From the NCBI RefSeq assembly GCF_000518645.1, contig NZ_JADZ01000005.1:381145-445144 (forward strand): DNA of 64,000 bases, given 5' to 3'. Source of the stretch: Curvibacter gracilis ATCC BAA-807 (GTDB taxonomy: Bacteria > Pseudomonadota > Gammaproteobacteria > Burkholderiales > Burkholderiaceae_C). Shown in pieces: positions 32,331-42,804 of this stretch (position 1 is the stretch's first letter; every line of letters starts with the position of its first letter). The notes below the pieces were generated by a model that saw only the letters and a program-made list of their open reading frames with translations, searched no databases and was not told the origin of the DNA. Position numbers and translations under genes: made by a program.

Positions 32331-32738
32331 TCAAAAGCCTTGCGACAGCTCCCCATACCGCTGCCGAACAAAAAAGCCATTGATCCGGTGCGGTGCCTCC
32401 GCCTCGACGCTCAGGTCAAGGGCCTGGATGCCGCGCTCGCAGCGCAGCAGCACGCTGGCCGACGACGGGGTGCTGCCGGGGGCCTGGGCCAGGGGGCGGC
32501 AAGGGCCCAGGCGGGTGCGCAGATCGGCCAGCAGGGCCTCCAATGACGAGGCGCTGACCTGTTCGCGGAATACCGGCGCAAAGGGGGCCATCAGCTCGGG
32601 TTGGGGCTGGTTGATGCGGCTGACCAGCTCGGTCAACCTCTGCTGCAGGTGGGCCTGCAGGCCTTGGGCCTGGGCGGGTGAAAGGCCGAAACAGCAGGCG
32701 GCCAGACCGAGGAAGGGCAAGGGTTTAAACAAACGCAT
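32331..32738 (-). CDS. Small exported protein of unknown function
   Basis: A 135-residue protein with a clear signal peptide (M-R-L-F-K-P then a hydrophobic core ending S-P-A-Q-A-Q near residue 25). The mature part is about 110 residues, with C-R-P in the middle and V-L-L-R-C-E-R-G later, two cysteines that could form a disulfide. I do not recognise the family. The ATG at 32738 has GGAG at six-base spacing; the ATG two codons earlier directly abuts the GGAG and is too close. It sits between the N-ATPase operon end and the HTH gene with no clear functional link. Confidence 0.6.
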   Translation of the reverse strand: MRLFKPLPFLGLAACCFGLSPAQAQGLQAHLQQRLTELVSRINQPQPELMAPFAPVFREQVSASSLEALLADLRTRLGPCRPLAQAPGSTPSSASVLLRCERGIQALDLSVEAEAPHRINGFFVRQRYGELSQGF

Positions 32739-32795
32739 GGGCATCTCCGCCTCTGATGAACGCCAAAGTCTAGCCACAGGGCCCCCAACGTCAGA

Positions 32796-32820
32796 GGTCA
32801 CCCATCCAACCCAGGTGACC
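32796..32820. terminator. Inverted repeat downstream of atpG
   Basis: GGTCACC (32796-32802) and GGTGACC (32814-32820) form a perfect seven-base stem with an 11-base loop in the gap between the N-ATPase operon and the small exported protein gene. There is no U-run. It could be a terminator-like hairpin or a protein-binding site. Confidence 0.3.
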
Positions 32821-32931
32821 GCTGCGGGGCCAATGGCCGAGTCGATCCTCGGGCAGCCCGGGTGCGGGTCTTGTCCTCATCCCATGCCCGAAAGCAGCCC
32901 GAGCCCGCAGCGCGCAGGCCGGTGGCCACGC

Positions 32932-33816
32932 TCAAGCCTGGGCCCGCAGGCTGCGCAGCCCTGCTGCCAGTTCGACCACCTCGGCCGTGATGGCCTCCTG
33001 GCGCAGACGGCGTTCGTCGGCCTGCAGGGTCTCTTTCATGTGCCCGATGTTGTCTTGCGCGGCCACCATGGCCTGCAGGCGCGACAGGTTCTCGCTGGCA
33101 TGGCTGTGCAGCACGGCCTGGGCCAGGCGGGCGGCCACGTACTCGCCGGCCAGGCCTTGCAGCAGCCGCTCGGGCCGCTCATGCACCACCGGGGTGGCGC
33201 GCACCGTGTCGGGCATGGCCTGCCAGTCCAGCGGCAGCAGGCGGCGGCACACCACGTGGAAATGCTGGCCCGGCCCCAGTTCGGCATAGACCATGTCGAC
33301 CGCATTGGCCGGTTGGCGGTGCAGTGCCTGCAGCAGCAGGGCATGGATGCGTTCGCCGGCCGCCAGAGCGGACTCGGCATGGGCCACCAGGGGGGCACCG
33401 GCTTCAACCGGCAGGCCACGCGTGGCCGCCAGCCGCTGCGTCTGCGAACCCAGCACCAGGCAGCGAGGGTCAGTTGCTCCTTGGGCCGGCCGGGGGACGG
33501 CGGCCAGCACCTGCTCGGAAAACCCGCCATTGAAGCCCTGCTCCGCCCCAAACACCAGGCACAGGCCCTGCGCCCGAGCGGCAGCGCTGCCCGGCAGGCC
33601 GGCCCGCGCATCGGGCAGCTGGTTGGCCGGCAGCAGGCTCAGCACCTGGGCCATGGCCTGGGCCACGGTGTCGGCATAGGTGTTCACCCCGGCAATCAGG
33701 GTGCGGGCCTGTTGCGCCCGGGCCGCCGCCATGCCCCGCATGGCGTTGACCAGGCCACCAAAGCCCGTCACCGTGGCCAGGCGGGCCTGCACCTCGGCCG
33801 GGCCCGCCTGACTCAT
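32932..33816 (-). CDS. atpG: N-type ATPase subunit gamma
   Basis: A 294-residue central-stalk subunit. The N-terminal helix contains [18 protein letters not shown] and the C-terminal helix has [18 protein letters not shown]; together these form the rotating coiled coil inside the alpha/beta hexamer. The middle ([10 protein letters not shown]) is the conserved Rossmann-like part, slightly diverged from F1 gamma, as usual in N-ATPases. It is the last gene of the operon, and its ATG overlaps the alpha stop as ATGA. Confidence 0.93.
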   Translation of the reverse strand: MSQAGPAEVQARLATVTGFGGLVNAMRGMAAARAQQARTLIAGVNTYADTVAQAMAQVLSLLPANQLPDARAGLPGSAAARAQGLCLVFGAEQGFNGGFSEQVLAAVPRPAQGATDPRCLVLGSQTQRLAATRGLPVEAGAPLVAHAESALAAGERIHALLLQALHRQPANAVDMVYAELGPGQHFHVVCRRLLPLDWQAMPDTVRATPVVHERPERLLQGLAGEYVAARLAQAVLHSHASENLSRLQAMVAAQDNIGHMKETLQADERRLRQEAITAEVVELAAGLRSLRAQA

Positions 33817-35354
33817 GCCGGGCCTCCGGCGGGCACGCCGGCGATGGGATGGAACCAGCGCGCGAGATCCTGACGCAGCCCCTTCAAGGCCGCCTCATCG
33901 AGGGCGCTGCGAGAGGCCAGCCGCGCCGCCAGTTCAGGCGCGCCGGGCAAGCCACTGCGCAGCCGCTCCATCAAGGCGGGCAAGCCCGCCGGGTTCAGGC
34001 CGTCGAGCAAGCCGTCCTGCAGCGCCATCAGCAAGGCCACCTGCAAGGCCGCCGGCTGGGGCGCCAGCCGGGGCTGGGCCAGCACGGCCCGGATGCAGCG
34101 GCCCCGCGCCATCTGCTGCTGCACGCGGGCATCGAGCTCGGTGCCGAAGCGGGTGAACATCTCCAGCTCCTGGAACACCGCGTAGTCCAGGCGCAGCGAG
34201 TTCACCGCCTCGCGCATCAGGGGCGCCTGGGTCTTGCCGCCCACGCGGCTCACACTGAGGCCGGTGTCCACGGCCGGCAACTGGCCCAGGTCGAACAGGC
34301 GGCTGTCCAGCACGATCTGCCCGTCGGTGATGGAGATCAGGTTGGTGGGGATGTAGGCCGACAGGTTGCCGGCCTCGGTCTGGGCAATCGGCAAGGCGGT
34401 CAGCGAGCCGCCGCCGCGCGCCGCCGAGAGCTTGGCGGCCCGCTCCAGCAGGCGGGCATGCACATAGAAGATGTCGCCCGGGTAGGCCTCGCGGCCGGGG
34501 GGTTGCTGCATCAGCAAGGCCAGTTCGCGGTGGGTGGCCGCGTGCTGGCTGAGGTCGTCCACCACCACCAGGGCGTGGCCGCCGCGGTCGCGAAAGTACT
34601 CGGCCATCGAAAAGCCCGCAAACGGCGCCAGCCACTGCAGGCCGGGCGCATCGGTGCCACGCGCCACCACCACGATGCAGCGCTCGAAGGCGCCATGGCG
34701 CTTCAAGGCCTCGACCACGGCCGCCGCCGACTCGCTTTTCTGGCCCACCGAGATGTAGACACCGACCAGCTCGGTGTCGCGTTGCGCCAGCAGCGCGTCC
34801 AGCGCCAGGGCGGTCTTGCCGGTGCCCCGGTCGCCGATGATGAGCTCACGCTGGCCACGGCCCAGGGGGAACAGCGCATCCACGGCCAGGGTGCCGGTGT
34901 GCACCGGTTCGTGCACCAGGTCGCGATCGAGAATGCCCGGGGCCGGGCGCTCGGCGGGCAGCCATTCGCTGGCTTCAATCGGCCCACCACCGTCCAGCGG
35001 CCGGCCCAGCGGGTCGACCACCCGGCCCAGCAGCGCGGGGCCCACCGGCACGCGCACCACATCGCCGCTGCGCAGCACCGCCTCGCCGGCGCGCAGGCGG
35101 CGGCTGTCGTCCAGCAGCACACAGGCCAGGCTGTCGGCCTGAAGACCGGCGGCGTAGCCCAGGCGCCCGTCGTCAAAATGCAGCAACTCGTTGAGCCGCG
35201 CCCCGCGCAGGCCCGTGACCCGGGCAATGCCATCGGCGGCACTGAGCACGCGGCCCCGCTCCTCAAAGCGCGTCTGCGGCTGCAGTTGGCCGAGTTGCGC
35301 GCTGGCGCGCTCACGCCAGCCGGCCAGGCCCTGGGCCAGTTCAGGGGACGTCAT
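33813..35354 (-). CDS. atpA: N-type ATPase subunit alpha
   Basis: A 513-residue non-catalytic nucleotide-binding subunit. It has a Walker A G-D-R-G-T-G-K-T near residue 170, Q-R-E-L-I-I-G just before it, and the alpha-type S-R-V-G-G-K-T-Q after the nucleotide domain. The start is the ATG at 35354 overlapping the stop of the b subunit; the frame is open upstream but lies inside that gene. Gene order beta, epsilon, Q, R, a, c, b, alpha, gamma, with alpha after a b-delta-like subunit, is that of N-ATPases and not of housekeeping F-ATPases. Confidence 0.95.
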   Translation of the reverse strand: MTSPELAQGLAGWRERASAQLGQLQPQTRFEERGRVLSAADGIARVTGLRGARLNELLHFDDGRLGYAAGLQADSLACVLLDDSRRLRAGEAVLRSGDVVRVPVGPALLGRVVDPLGRPLDGGGPIEASEWLPAERPAPGILDRDLVHEPVHTGTLAVDALFPLGRGQRELIIGDRGTGKTALALDALLAQRDTELVGVYISVGQKSESAAAVVEALKRHGAFERCIVVVARGTDAPGLQWLAPFAGFSMAEYFRDRGGHALVVVDDLSQHAATHRELALLMQQPPGREAYPGDIFYVHARLLERAAKLSAARGGGSLTALPIAQTEAGNLSAYIPTNLISITDGQIVLDSRLFDLGQLPAVDTGLSVSRVGGKTQAPLMREAVNSLRLDYAVFQELEMFTRFGTELDARVQQQMARGRCIRAVLAQPRLAPQPAALQVALLMALQDGLLDGLNPAGLPALMERLRSGLPGAPELAARLASRSALDEAALKGLRQDLARWFHPIAGVPAGGPA

Positions 35355-36142
35355 GTGCCCTGCTCCCGCATGGGCTGGGCCGCCAGTTGCTGCAAGCCGG
35401 CCTGTGCCGCCTGCAACTCGGCCGCCCAGTTCAGGCCCAGCACACCGTGGGCAAAGCGCAACTCCAGGCCGCACAGCAGGGCCGGGTCGGGCTCAAACAC
35501 GCAGCTCAGTGTGGCGGCGCTCAGTGCCTCACCGGTGGGGCTCAACACGCTCTGCAGCTCAAGGGTCAGCCGCGCCTGCACCGGCTGCGGCAAGGGGTGG
35601 GCGCTGGCCACGGTGAGGGTGGGCGCGCTGTCGCCCGGGGCCAGCCACTGCGCCCGCTCGGCCGCCGGGGTGGCCTGCAGGCGGGCCCGCAAGGCCGGCC
35701 AGAAGGCCTCGTCGGGCACAGGGGTCAGGCTCAGCAGGCGTTGTGCCAGCTCGGTGGCCAGCGTGGCCGAGGCCTGGTACAGGGCCGTGCCGGCCTGCAG
35801 CCGCTCGCGCTCGATCTGGGCCTGGGCCTCTTGCAGGCACTGGCGCACGGCGACACGGGCCGCCTCGAGGCGGGCCGCGCTGTCCTGCTCGGCCTGCTCG
35901 CGGGCCGTCTGCAGCGTGGCCTGGGCTGCGCTGTCGGCGGCCTGGCGCTGCTGGGCCAGGGCATTGAGCTGGGTCTGAGCCTGGTCACGCGTGGCTTGGG
36001 CCTCGCTCAGGGTTTGCTGCACGGCCTGGCGCCGCGCCTCGATCACGGCCAGCAAGGGGCGGTAGAACAGCCAGCGCAACAACAGCAGCAGCACCACCAG
36101 GTTGCAGGCCTGGAGCAACAGGGTCCAGAGGTCGATGTGCAT
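35351..36142 (-). CDS. atpF: N-type ATPase subunit b (long form with delta-like C-terminus)
   Basis: A 263-residue peripheral-stalk subunit. One membrane helix (about 8-27) is followed by a long charged coiled coil (about 30-135) typical of subunit b. About 120 further residues resemble a delta-type domain; the closing [15 protein letters not shown] is notable. The operon has no separate delta gene, so this extension probably substitutes for it, as described for N-ATPases. The stop overlaps the alpha start. A tandem 9-base repeat precedes it. Confidence 0.88.
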   Translation of the reverse strand: MHIDLWTLLLQACNLVVLLLLLRWLFYRPLLAVIEARRQAVQQTLSEAQATRDQAQTQLNALAQQRQAADSAAQATLQTAREQAEQDSAARLEAARVAVRQCLQEAQAQIERERLQAGTALYQASATLATELAQRLLSLTPVPDEAFWPALRARLQATPAAERAQWLAPGDSAPTLTVASAHPLPQPVQARLTLELQSVLSPTGEALSAATLSCVFEPDPALLCGLELRFAHGVLGLNWAAELQAAQAGLQQLAAQPMREQGT

Positions 36143-36152
36143 GGGCGGGCTT

Positions 36153-36179
36153 CAGTGCATTCAGTGCATTCAGTGCATT
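36153..36179. repeat. Three tandem 9-base repeats between atpE and atpF
   Basis: The unit CAGTGCATT occurs at 36153-36161, 36162-36170 and 36171-36179. In the direction of transcription the unit reads (with a base shift) TGA-ATG-CAC, beginning with the c-subunit stop codon, so it makes successive Met-His-stop mini-frames ahead of atpF. It may be replication slippage or may influence reinitiation. Confidence 0.75.
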
Positions 36180-36430
36180 CAACGCACAAAAGGGTTGGCA
36201 AACAGCAGCAGCAAGGCGATCACCAGGCAGTAGATGGCCATGGTCTCGATCATGGCCAGGCCCACGAACAAGGTGCGCGAGATGGTGCTGGCGGCCTCGG
36301 GCTGGCGGGCCAGCGCGTCCATGGCCGCGGCCACGGCCCGGCCCTCGGCCAGCGCGGGCCCGATGGCCCCGAAGGCCACCGCCAGGGCGGCGCAGATGAT
36401 GCTCACGATTTGAATCCAGCCAGTGTCCAT
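36179..36430 (-). CDS. atpE: N-type ATPase subunit c
   Basis: An 83-residue two-helix rotor subunit. Helix 1 has G-P-A-L-A-E-G, with E29 at the position where Na+-type F-ATPases have Gln. The polar loop is A-R-Q-P-E-A. Helix 2 has A-M-I-E-T with ion-carrying E62 followed by T63. An E-S/T pair is usually linked to Na+ sites, but an extra carboxylate in helix 1 occurs in N-ATPases, and one characterised member (Burkholderia pseudomallei) was reported to be proton specific. The coupling ion is therefore left open. It lies 24 bases after atpB. Confidence 0.95.
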   Translation of the reverse strand: MDTGWIQIVSIICAALAVAFGAIGPALAEGRAVAAAMDALARQPEAASTISRTLFVGLAMIETMAIYCLVIALLLLFANPFVR

Positions 36431-36454
36431 GTGAATGCTCCAGTAGAAAGACGA

Positions 36455-37126
36455 TCAGTCGCCGTGGTCGCCCGCCGCGGCAGCGATGAAGACCATGGCG
36501 AGCACGGTGAAGATGTAGGCCTGGATCAGCCCGGTGAGCAGCTCCAGCGCCATGAAAGGCACGGGCACCAGCAGCCCGGCCAGGCCCAGCACCACGGCCG
36601 AAATGAACATGCCACTCATGATGTTGCCGAACAGGCGCACGGTCATGGACACCACGCGGGTCAGGGCCTCGATCAGGTTCAGGGGCAGCATCAGCAGGTT
36701 GGGCTCGGTGTAGGTCTTGAGGTAGCCCCACAGCCCATGGCGCCGCACGCCCCAGCCCAGCACGGCCACAAAGACAGCCAATGCCAGGGCCAGATCGGTC
36801 TCCAGCGCGCCGGTGGGCGGCTCCAGGCCCGGCACCAGGGAGCACAGGTTGGCGCTCAGGATGAAGATGAACAGCGTGGCGATCAGCGGCAGAAAAGGCG
36901 CCGGGTCGGCCCGCATGGTGGAGCGCATCTCGGCCTGCAGGGTGTCCAGGGCCATTTCCGCCAGCAGTTGCACCCGCCCGGGGCTGTGCACCGACAGGCG
37001 CCGGCGCAGCCAGGCCGCCAGCACGGCCAACACGGCGATCAGCCCCCAGGTGGTGATCACCGGGGCGGTGATGCCGACCGGGCCCAGCTGCCAGACCACC
37101 TCGTGCAAAAAAGGCTGGGCCTTCAT
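36455..37126 (-). CDS. atpB: N-type ATPase subunit a
   Basis: A 223-residue membrane subunit with about five to six helices. The conserved arginine that interacts with the c-ring glutamate is in S-M-T-V-R-L-F-G-N-I-M-S-G. P-L-N-L-I-E and the final A-Y-I-F-T-V-L-A-M-V-F-I are also family typical. The ATG overlaps the atpR stop as ATGA. The frame is open further upstream, but that region is the atpR gene in another frame. Confidence 0.94.
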   Translation of the reverse strand: MKAQPFLHEVVWQLGPVGITAPVITTWGLIAVLAVLAAWLRRRLSVHSPGRVQLLAEMALDTLQAEMRSTMRADPAPFLPLIATLFIFILSANLCSLVPGLEPPTGALETDLALALAVFVAVLGWGVRRHGLWGYLKTYTEPNLLMLPLNLIEALTRVVSMTVRLFGNIMSGMFISAVVLGLAGLLVPVPFMALELLTGLIQAYIFTVLAMVFIAAAAGDHGD

Positions 37127-37419
37127 GGCTGCCCTTCCTGCGGTGCCGCGAGGCCCCGCCGCACCCGGCTGAGCAGCCACTGGCGCGCGAGCAGCAGGCC
37201 CAGGCCCAGGGCCAGCAAGGCCGCTGCCCCCTGGCGCGCCGTGGCCCAACACGCAATTCCCAGCAGGCCCAGGCGCAGCAGGTGCAGGCCGGCCAAGCGG
37301 CCCCAGCGTGGCACCCGGTCGGCTTCGACCAGTTGCCGGCTGAGCCAGCGCAGTGAGCCGAAGTGCCAGGCCCCCAGGGCCAGGCCCAGGGCAAAGTACA
37401 AGAGCAGGATCGGGTTCAT
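37123..37419 (-). CDS. atpR: N-ATPase-specific membrane protein AtpR
   Basis: A 98-residue hydrophobic protein with about three membrane helices, beginning M-N-P-I-L-L-L-Y-F-A-L-G and including G-A-W-H-F-G-S-L-R-W. A small membrane protein at this position is a marker of the N-ATPase operon and is thought to help c-ring assembly. I chose the ATG at 37419; an upstream in-frame start would overlap atpQ. A GAGGA element lies about 10 bases before it. Confidence 0.85.
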   Translation of the reverse strand: MNPILLLYFALGLALGAWHFGSLRWLSRQLVEADRVPRWGRLAGLHLLRLGLLGIACWATARQGAAALLALGLGLLLARQWLLSRVRRGLAAPQEGQP

Positions 37420-37432
37420 GCAGCAGGGGTCC

Positions 37433-37731
37433 TCATTTTTGGTGCATCCAGCGCCAGGCGGCCACCGCGCCCACCGCCACCCCCAGCAGCAGCAAGGCCG
37501 CACTGAAGGTGATGCCGGTGCCCAGGCGGTGGTCCAGCCAGCGGCCAGCCGCCAGGCCCAGCAGCATGGGCAACACGATCACCCAGCCCAGCACACCCAG
37601 GGTGGAGAGCTGGCGCAGCAGCGTGGGCTCACCCTCGCGCAGGCTGCGCTGGCGCAGGCCGGCCTGGCGCTGCACCTCTTCCAACAAGGCGGGCGTGTCG
37701 GTGTCTCGTGGGGCGCTCGGCCGTGCGTCCT

Positions 37732-37735
<4 letters not shown>
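37433..37735 (-). CDS. atpQ: N-ATPase AtpQ/AtpI-like membrane protein
   Basis: A 100-residue protein with a polar N-terminus (about 1-45) and two membrane helices (about 48-66 and 75-95), containing G-R-W-L-D-H-R-L-G-T-G between them. This is the AtpI/AtpQ pattern; AtpI relatives assist rotor-ring assembly or Mg2+ handling. Its ATG overlaps the epsilon stop, and atpR follows 13 bases later. The Q-R pair between epsilon and subunit a is diagnostic of N-ATPase operons. Confidence 0.85.
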
Positions 37736-39704
<1,969 letters not shown>

Positions 39705-39753
39705 TCAGGCTTGATCGGTCTGGTCATTGAAGCCCAGCGGGGCTCAGAAGCAA

Positions 39754-39767
39754 TTGACCCAGGTCAA
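39754..39767. promoter_or_regulatory. FNR/DNR-type palindrome upstream of the N-ATPase operon
   Basis: TTGACCCAGGTCAA has perfect six-base arms around CA and matches the TTGAC-N4-GTCAA form of FNR/CRP-family sites. It lies about 130 bases before the atpD start, suggesting control by oxygen limitation or nitrosative stress. Promoter elements were not confirmed. Confidence 0.55.
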
Positions 39768-39832
39768 CCATGACACAGACCCTGGGTCTCGTCTGAGCTA
39801 AGAAATTCAAATGCCTCGTGAACAACTGACTT

Positions 39833-39849
39833 GCGGCCTCACAGGCCGC
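39833..39849. terminator. GC hairpin downstream of the unknown membrane protein gene
   Basis: A perfect stem GCGGCCT / AGGCCGC with loop CAC, about 50-65 bases past the stop codon of the minus-strand gene ending at 39898. There is no U-run. It plausibly separates that unit from the N-ATPase promoter region. Confidence 0.45.
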
Positions 39850-39897
39850 GTGATGCTAGCGAAGCCACGCCGATCAAGAAGACCCCTTGGCTGGTGA

Positions 39898-40734
39898 TCA
39901 CCGCTGGCCCCCTTGAAGCCCAGAGAAGTCTTTCATTAACCACCGCGCCATCAAAAAACCTCGGCGCAGTTCTTGTATATGCACCAGGTCTGCGTTGATG
40001 AACCGACGACCCAGACACTTTTCCAATCGACGCAGCAGGATGATTCGCAACAGGCCCGGCCCCAGTGAGCTGATATTCAGGTATGAAAAAAGGCCAGCCA
40101 AGAGGGGCACGACCCAAAACACCGCGCTGACCCGCCCCCCCGCAAAGACTTCAAATAAAAATGGGATATTCGTACTCCCCACAGCTGCGATCCAGACTGG
40201 TGACCGTACCACCCGCCCCCTGCCCATCAGCGGAAAATCAGTAATTAACAGCGGGTCGACCTGATGGCGGGAGCAATCGATGTATCTCGAGATATTTTTT
40301 TTCCAACGACCCGATGGCCCCGAAAAAAAATCAAGACTAATGGCCTCCCGCCACATTCCAGCCAATACGGTGAGTAGAAGGATCAAAGCATTGGCACAGA
40401 CTGCAAACCAAACGATATTCAACCGGCCTGCAGATGAGAACACCAATGCAAAGCCTCCACCCGACAACATCAGTTCCAACACAACAATCAGATAAAGGTA
40501 CCCCCATAATCCGCAGGTGGAGTCAAAACTCGAACGATACTTGAGATATGCACCCACAAAAAAGCCGATAGCGGAAAAAGAAGCCACTGCGATGAAAATT
40601 TCTCGCACATGTGCGGCCCCAGGAAACAATACAAACAAAAAAATCGCCAAAGCCAGCATGTTATTGCCGCCCAATACCATCGGCAATTGGGCCAAACCGG
40701 TACGAGCAGCATGGATGGATAGCAACATGGTCAA
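39898..40734 (-). CDS. Multi-pass membrane protein of unknown function
   Basis: A 278-residue protein with about five hydrophobic segments (approximately 25-40, 45-63, 75-100, 105-127 and 205-225), and a basic C-terminus with F-L-M-A-R-W-L-M-K-D-F. I recognise no family. Its GC content and codon use are clearly lower than those of the adjacent N-ATPase genes, hinting at acquisition. The ATG overlaps the stop of the upstream gene (ATGA), so the two are translated together. One possibility is an immunity protein for a membrane-active partner, but there is no direct evidence. Confidence 0.6.
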   Translation of the reverse strand: MTMLLSIHAARTGLAQLPMVLGGNNMLALAIFLFVLFPGAAHVREIFIAVASFSAIGFFVGAYLKYRSSFDSTCGLWGYLYLIVVLELMLSGGGFALVFSSAGRLNIVWFAVCANALILLLTVLAGMWREAISLDFFSGPSGRWKKNISRYIDCSRHQVDPLLITDFPLMGRGRVVRSPVWIAAVGSTNIPFLFEVFAGGRVSAVFWVVPLLAGLFSYLNISSLGPGLLRIILLRRLEKCLGRRFINADLVHIQELRRGFLMARWLMKDFSGLQGGQR

Positions 40735-41765
40735 TGCTTCATTGCGCGTTCTGCTGCCGCACCGGCCCAGTCAGCGCCGCCGCTCCAGCCCCAAACCGCT
40801 TGCACCAATACGCCACCAAACAGGGCAATTAAAATCACGGGTGTTGCCGACAAGCCAGCGATCGCAAAACCCGCTCCAACCAAGCTGCTGCCAGCCAAGC
40901 CAAGCAGGTTTCCACTCTGACTTTTCGCAGAGGCAATCATGAATTTCTGGCGGTTAAAGCGCAGATCCCCCGCCATATCTCGTTCTATGCTTTGATAGGC
41001 ATCAAGCGCGGCACTGGGCGCAAATGTCAAAACACCGCCACCCATCTTGCCATTCAAAAATGCAGCCTGACCTGTCCAATGACTACTCGCCGCCAACCCG
41101 GCCAGCCTTTGCACTTTGGCCATTTCCGTACTTCTCATGACGGCACTGGCCCCCATCCCCATCGCGGCTGCACGCATGCCTTGATTAAGTGCAGGCGTGA
41201 TCACTTGCATGGGCAAACCCCGAATTCGTACACGGGGACGAGGGCGACCTTTACCTGATTTATTGGCATTGTAGAGCGTCATATACCCGTTGATCTTGAC
41301 GCTTTGTACCGCGCCCGACTCCACCTGAAGGGCAGCAGCTCGCAAGGCGTCGGCAGTGATTTTCTCCAAGCGGGCATTGGCAGCCTGTTTCAAAGCACCC
41401 GTATTACCCAAAATATTCCCCGGCCCTGAAATCGCATTATTCAACTCAGATTGAAAGCGCTCTACGGAACCAACATGACCGCTGGTTTCACCTCCCAAAT
41501 ACTGCCCCATCCAAGAGCCCGAAAATGCATTTTGGTTACTTCCTTGCAAACTGGCAATGACACTTCTTGCCAAGCCCTCGTCCAAATCAAAATCACCATC
41601 CAATTGCTGAACAAACAAATTCCAACCATCTGCGCGGCAAACGCCAGCACTACCAACGGAACTCGCCTGCCACGGAAAGGTATTTTGATAATTGATTAAC
41701 TCTCGCTCCACCTGCAGTGTCACGCGAATTTTTTCACTCTGTGCGAATGCGTTCAATTTTGACAT
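40731..41765 (-). CDS. Unknown protein with C-terminal hydrophobic hairpin (possible toxin/effector)
   Basis: A 344-residue protein without signal peptide. The N-terminal 200 residues are soluble, with C-R-A-D-G-W-N near 43 and a basic patch around K-G-R-P-R-P-R-V-R-I-R near 170. A Gly/Ala-rich mid-region with many Met follows. The last 60 residues have two hydrophobic runs separated by a short turn (N-L-L-G-L-A-G-S-S-L-V-G-A-G ... V-I-L-I-A-L-F-G-G-V-L-V), reminiscent of pore-forming toxins. I chose the ATG at 41765; one at 41801 is possible. It is coupled to the membrane gene at 39898. The family is not recognised. Confidence 0.55.
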   Translation of the reverse strand: MSKLNAFAQSEKIRVTLQVERELINYQNTFPWQASSVGSAGVCRADGWNLFVQQLDGDFDLDEGLARSVIASLQGSNQNAFSGSWMGQYLGGETSGHVGSVERFQSELNNAISGPGNILGNTGALKQAANARLEKITADALRAAALQVESGAVQSVKINGYMTLYNANKSGKGRPRPRVRIRGLPMQVITPALNQGMRAAAMGMGASAVMRSTEMAKVQRLAGLAASSHWTGQAAFLNGKMGGGVLTFAPSAALDAYQSIERDMAGDLRFNRQKFMIASAKSQSGNLLGLAGSSLVGAGFAIAGLSATPVILIALFGGVLVQAVWGWSGGADWAGAAAERAMKH

Positions 41766-41801
41766 CTTCAGCCCCAATAACTGAAAAGATGCTAGCATCA
41801 C

Positions 41802-42177
41802 ACGAATTTATCAGGGGCACCATGCATGTAACATGCTCAATTCCATGTAAATCGATGAATGGATGATTGATTGAAATACCATTCACTCATTAGATTATTC
41901 AACTCACCCAACAGATTCCGCCAGCATTGCAAATGCCGAATCACTCCCAGCAAGCAATTGATTGGCGGGCCTCCCCCACAAAGCAGGTCGCTGGCGAAGG
42001 TAAGTGCACGGCAGCGCGTCCTCAGCGACCGAACCGTCTGAAGAGCAGCCTCGGCAAGGACAAAGTGGTGTGGCCCCAGGCAGCAAAGGTCTACTCGCGA
42101 GCCGTCAACCGCCCAAGGTACTTTGGACAACACCTGCCTTTCGCCCCCGGCCGAGAGGTTCACGCGCAAGTCGGCGT
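41802..42177. other. Intergenic stretch without a supported gene
   Basis: About 375 bases: AT-rich on the left (probable promoter for the gene starting at 41765) and GC-rich on the right. A 110-codon minus-strand frame (41837-42169) exists, but its product resembles nothing I know and has no clear ribosome-binding site. It could be a decayed gene. Confidence 0.4.
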
Positions 42178-42774
42178 TCAGCAGACCAGATCGTCGGGGC
42201 TGGCGTAGCCAGTCTGCTCCAGCAACTGGCTGACAAAGGTGTCAAAGTCTGGGAGTTCGGGGCGCGGCAGGCCGCTGGGCTGGGCCACCCAGCCTTCGGC
42301 CTGGCCCAGCAGGCGCAGCGCGTCAAAGTGGGGCTCGGCCCCGGCATCAAAGCTGTGGGCCAGACCGGCCGGCAGGGCCACCCAGTCACCCGCCTCGCAC
42401 AGCAGGCCCACAAAGCCCTCGGGGTGGCGCACGGTGAACAGGCCGGCGCCGGCCAGGAACACGCGCAGCTCGGCCTCGCTGTGGCGGTGCTCCTGGGTGA
42501 ATTGCTGGCGCAGTGCAGGCCAGCCGGGCTGGCCGGGGTTCACCCGCACCCGGTCGATGTGGTGCAGGCCCAGCCCCTGGCCCAGGCTGGCCAACGGCAC
42601 CTGCTGAGCCTGCAGCCAGGCCTGGGCGCCTGGCGCGTCGGGCTCGGGTGCAGGGCCCAGATGCAACACGCCCCAACTCACCCCCAGGCCTTGCAGCCAG
42701 GGGGCGATGCGGTGCTCGCACACCAGGGTGTCTTGCCACTGCCCGGCGGCATCAAAGAGTGCCAATGCAGCCAT
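42178..42774 (-). CDS. mtnD: Acireductone dioxygenase (methionine salvage)
   Basis: A 198-residue cupin. Metal ligands are visible as H96, H98 and E102 in E-H-R-H-S-E-A-E-L, and H140 in A-G-L-A-H-S-F. ARD converts 1,2-dihydroxy-3-keto-5-methylthiopentene to the 2-keto precursor of methionine (Fe form) or to an off-pathway product (Ni form). The length is normal. It follows a MetQ-type binding protein gene by 30 bases in the same direction, linking methionine uptake and salvage. Other mtn genes are not in the window. Confidence 0.88.
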   Translation of the reverse strand: MAALALFDAAGQWQDTLVCEHRIAPWLQGLGVSWGVLHLGPAPEPDAPGAQAWLQAQQVPLASLGQGLGLHHIDRVRVNPGQPGWPALRQQFTQEHRHSEAELRVFLAGAGLFTVRHPEGFVGLLCEAGDWVALPAGLAHSFDAGAEPHFDALRLLGQAEGWVAQPSGLPRPELPDFDTFVSQLLEQTGYASPDDLVC

Positions 42775-42804
42775 GCCCTGCCCTCCTCTGCCCTGGATGG
42801 ACGC

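Noticed and set aside
36153..36187. CRISPR-like repeat
   Set aside because: Only three directly adjacent 9-base units without spacers; no CRISPR array or cas gene was seen in the window.
41837..42169. 110-codon minus-strand frame before mtnD
   Set aside because: No recognisable domain, no ribosome-binding site, and cysteine/tryptophan content typical of a random frame. It may be gene debris but is not supportable.
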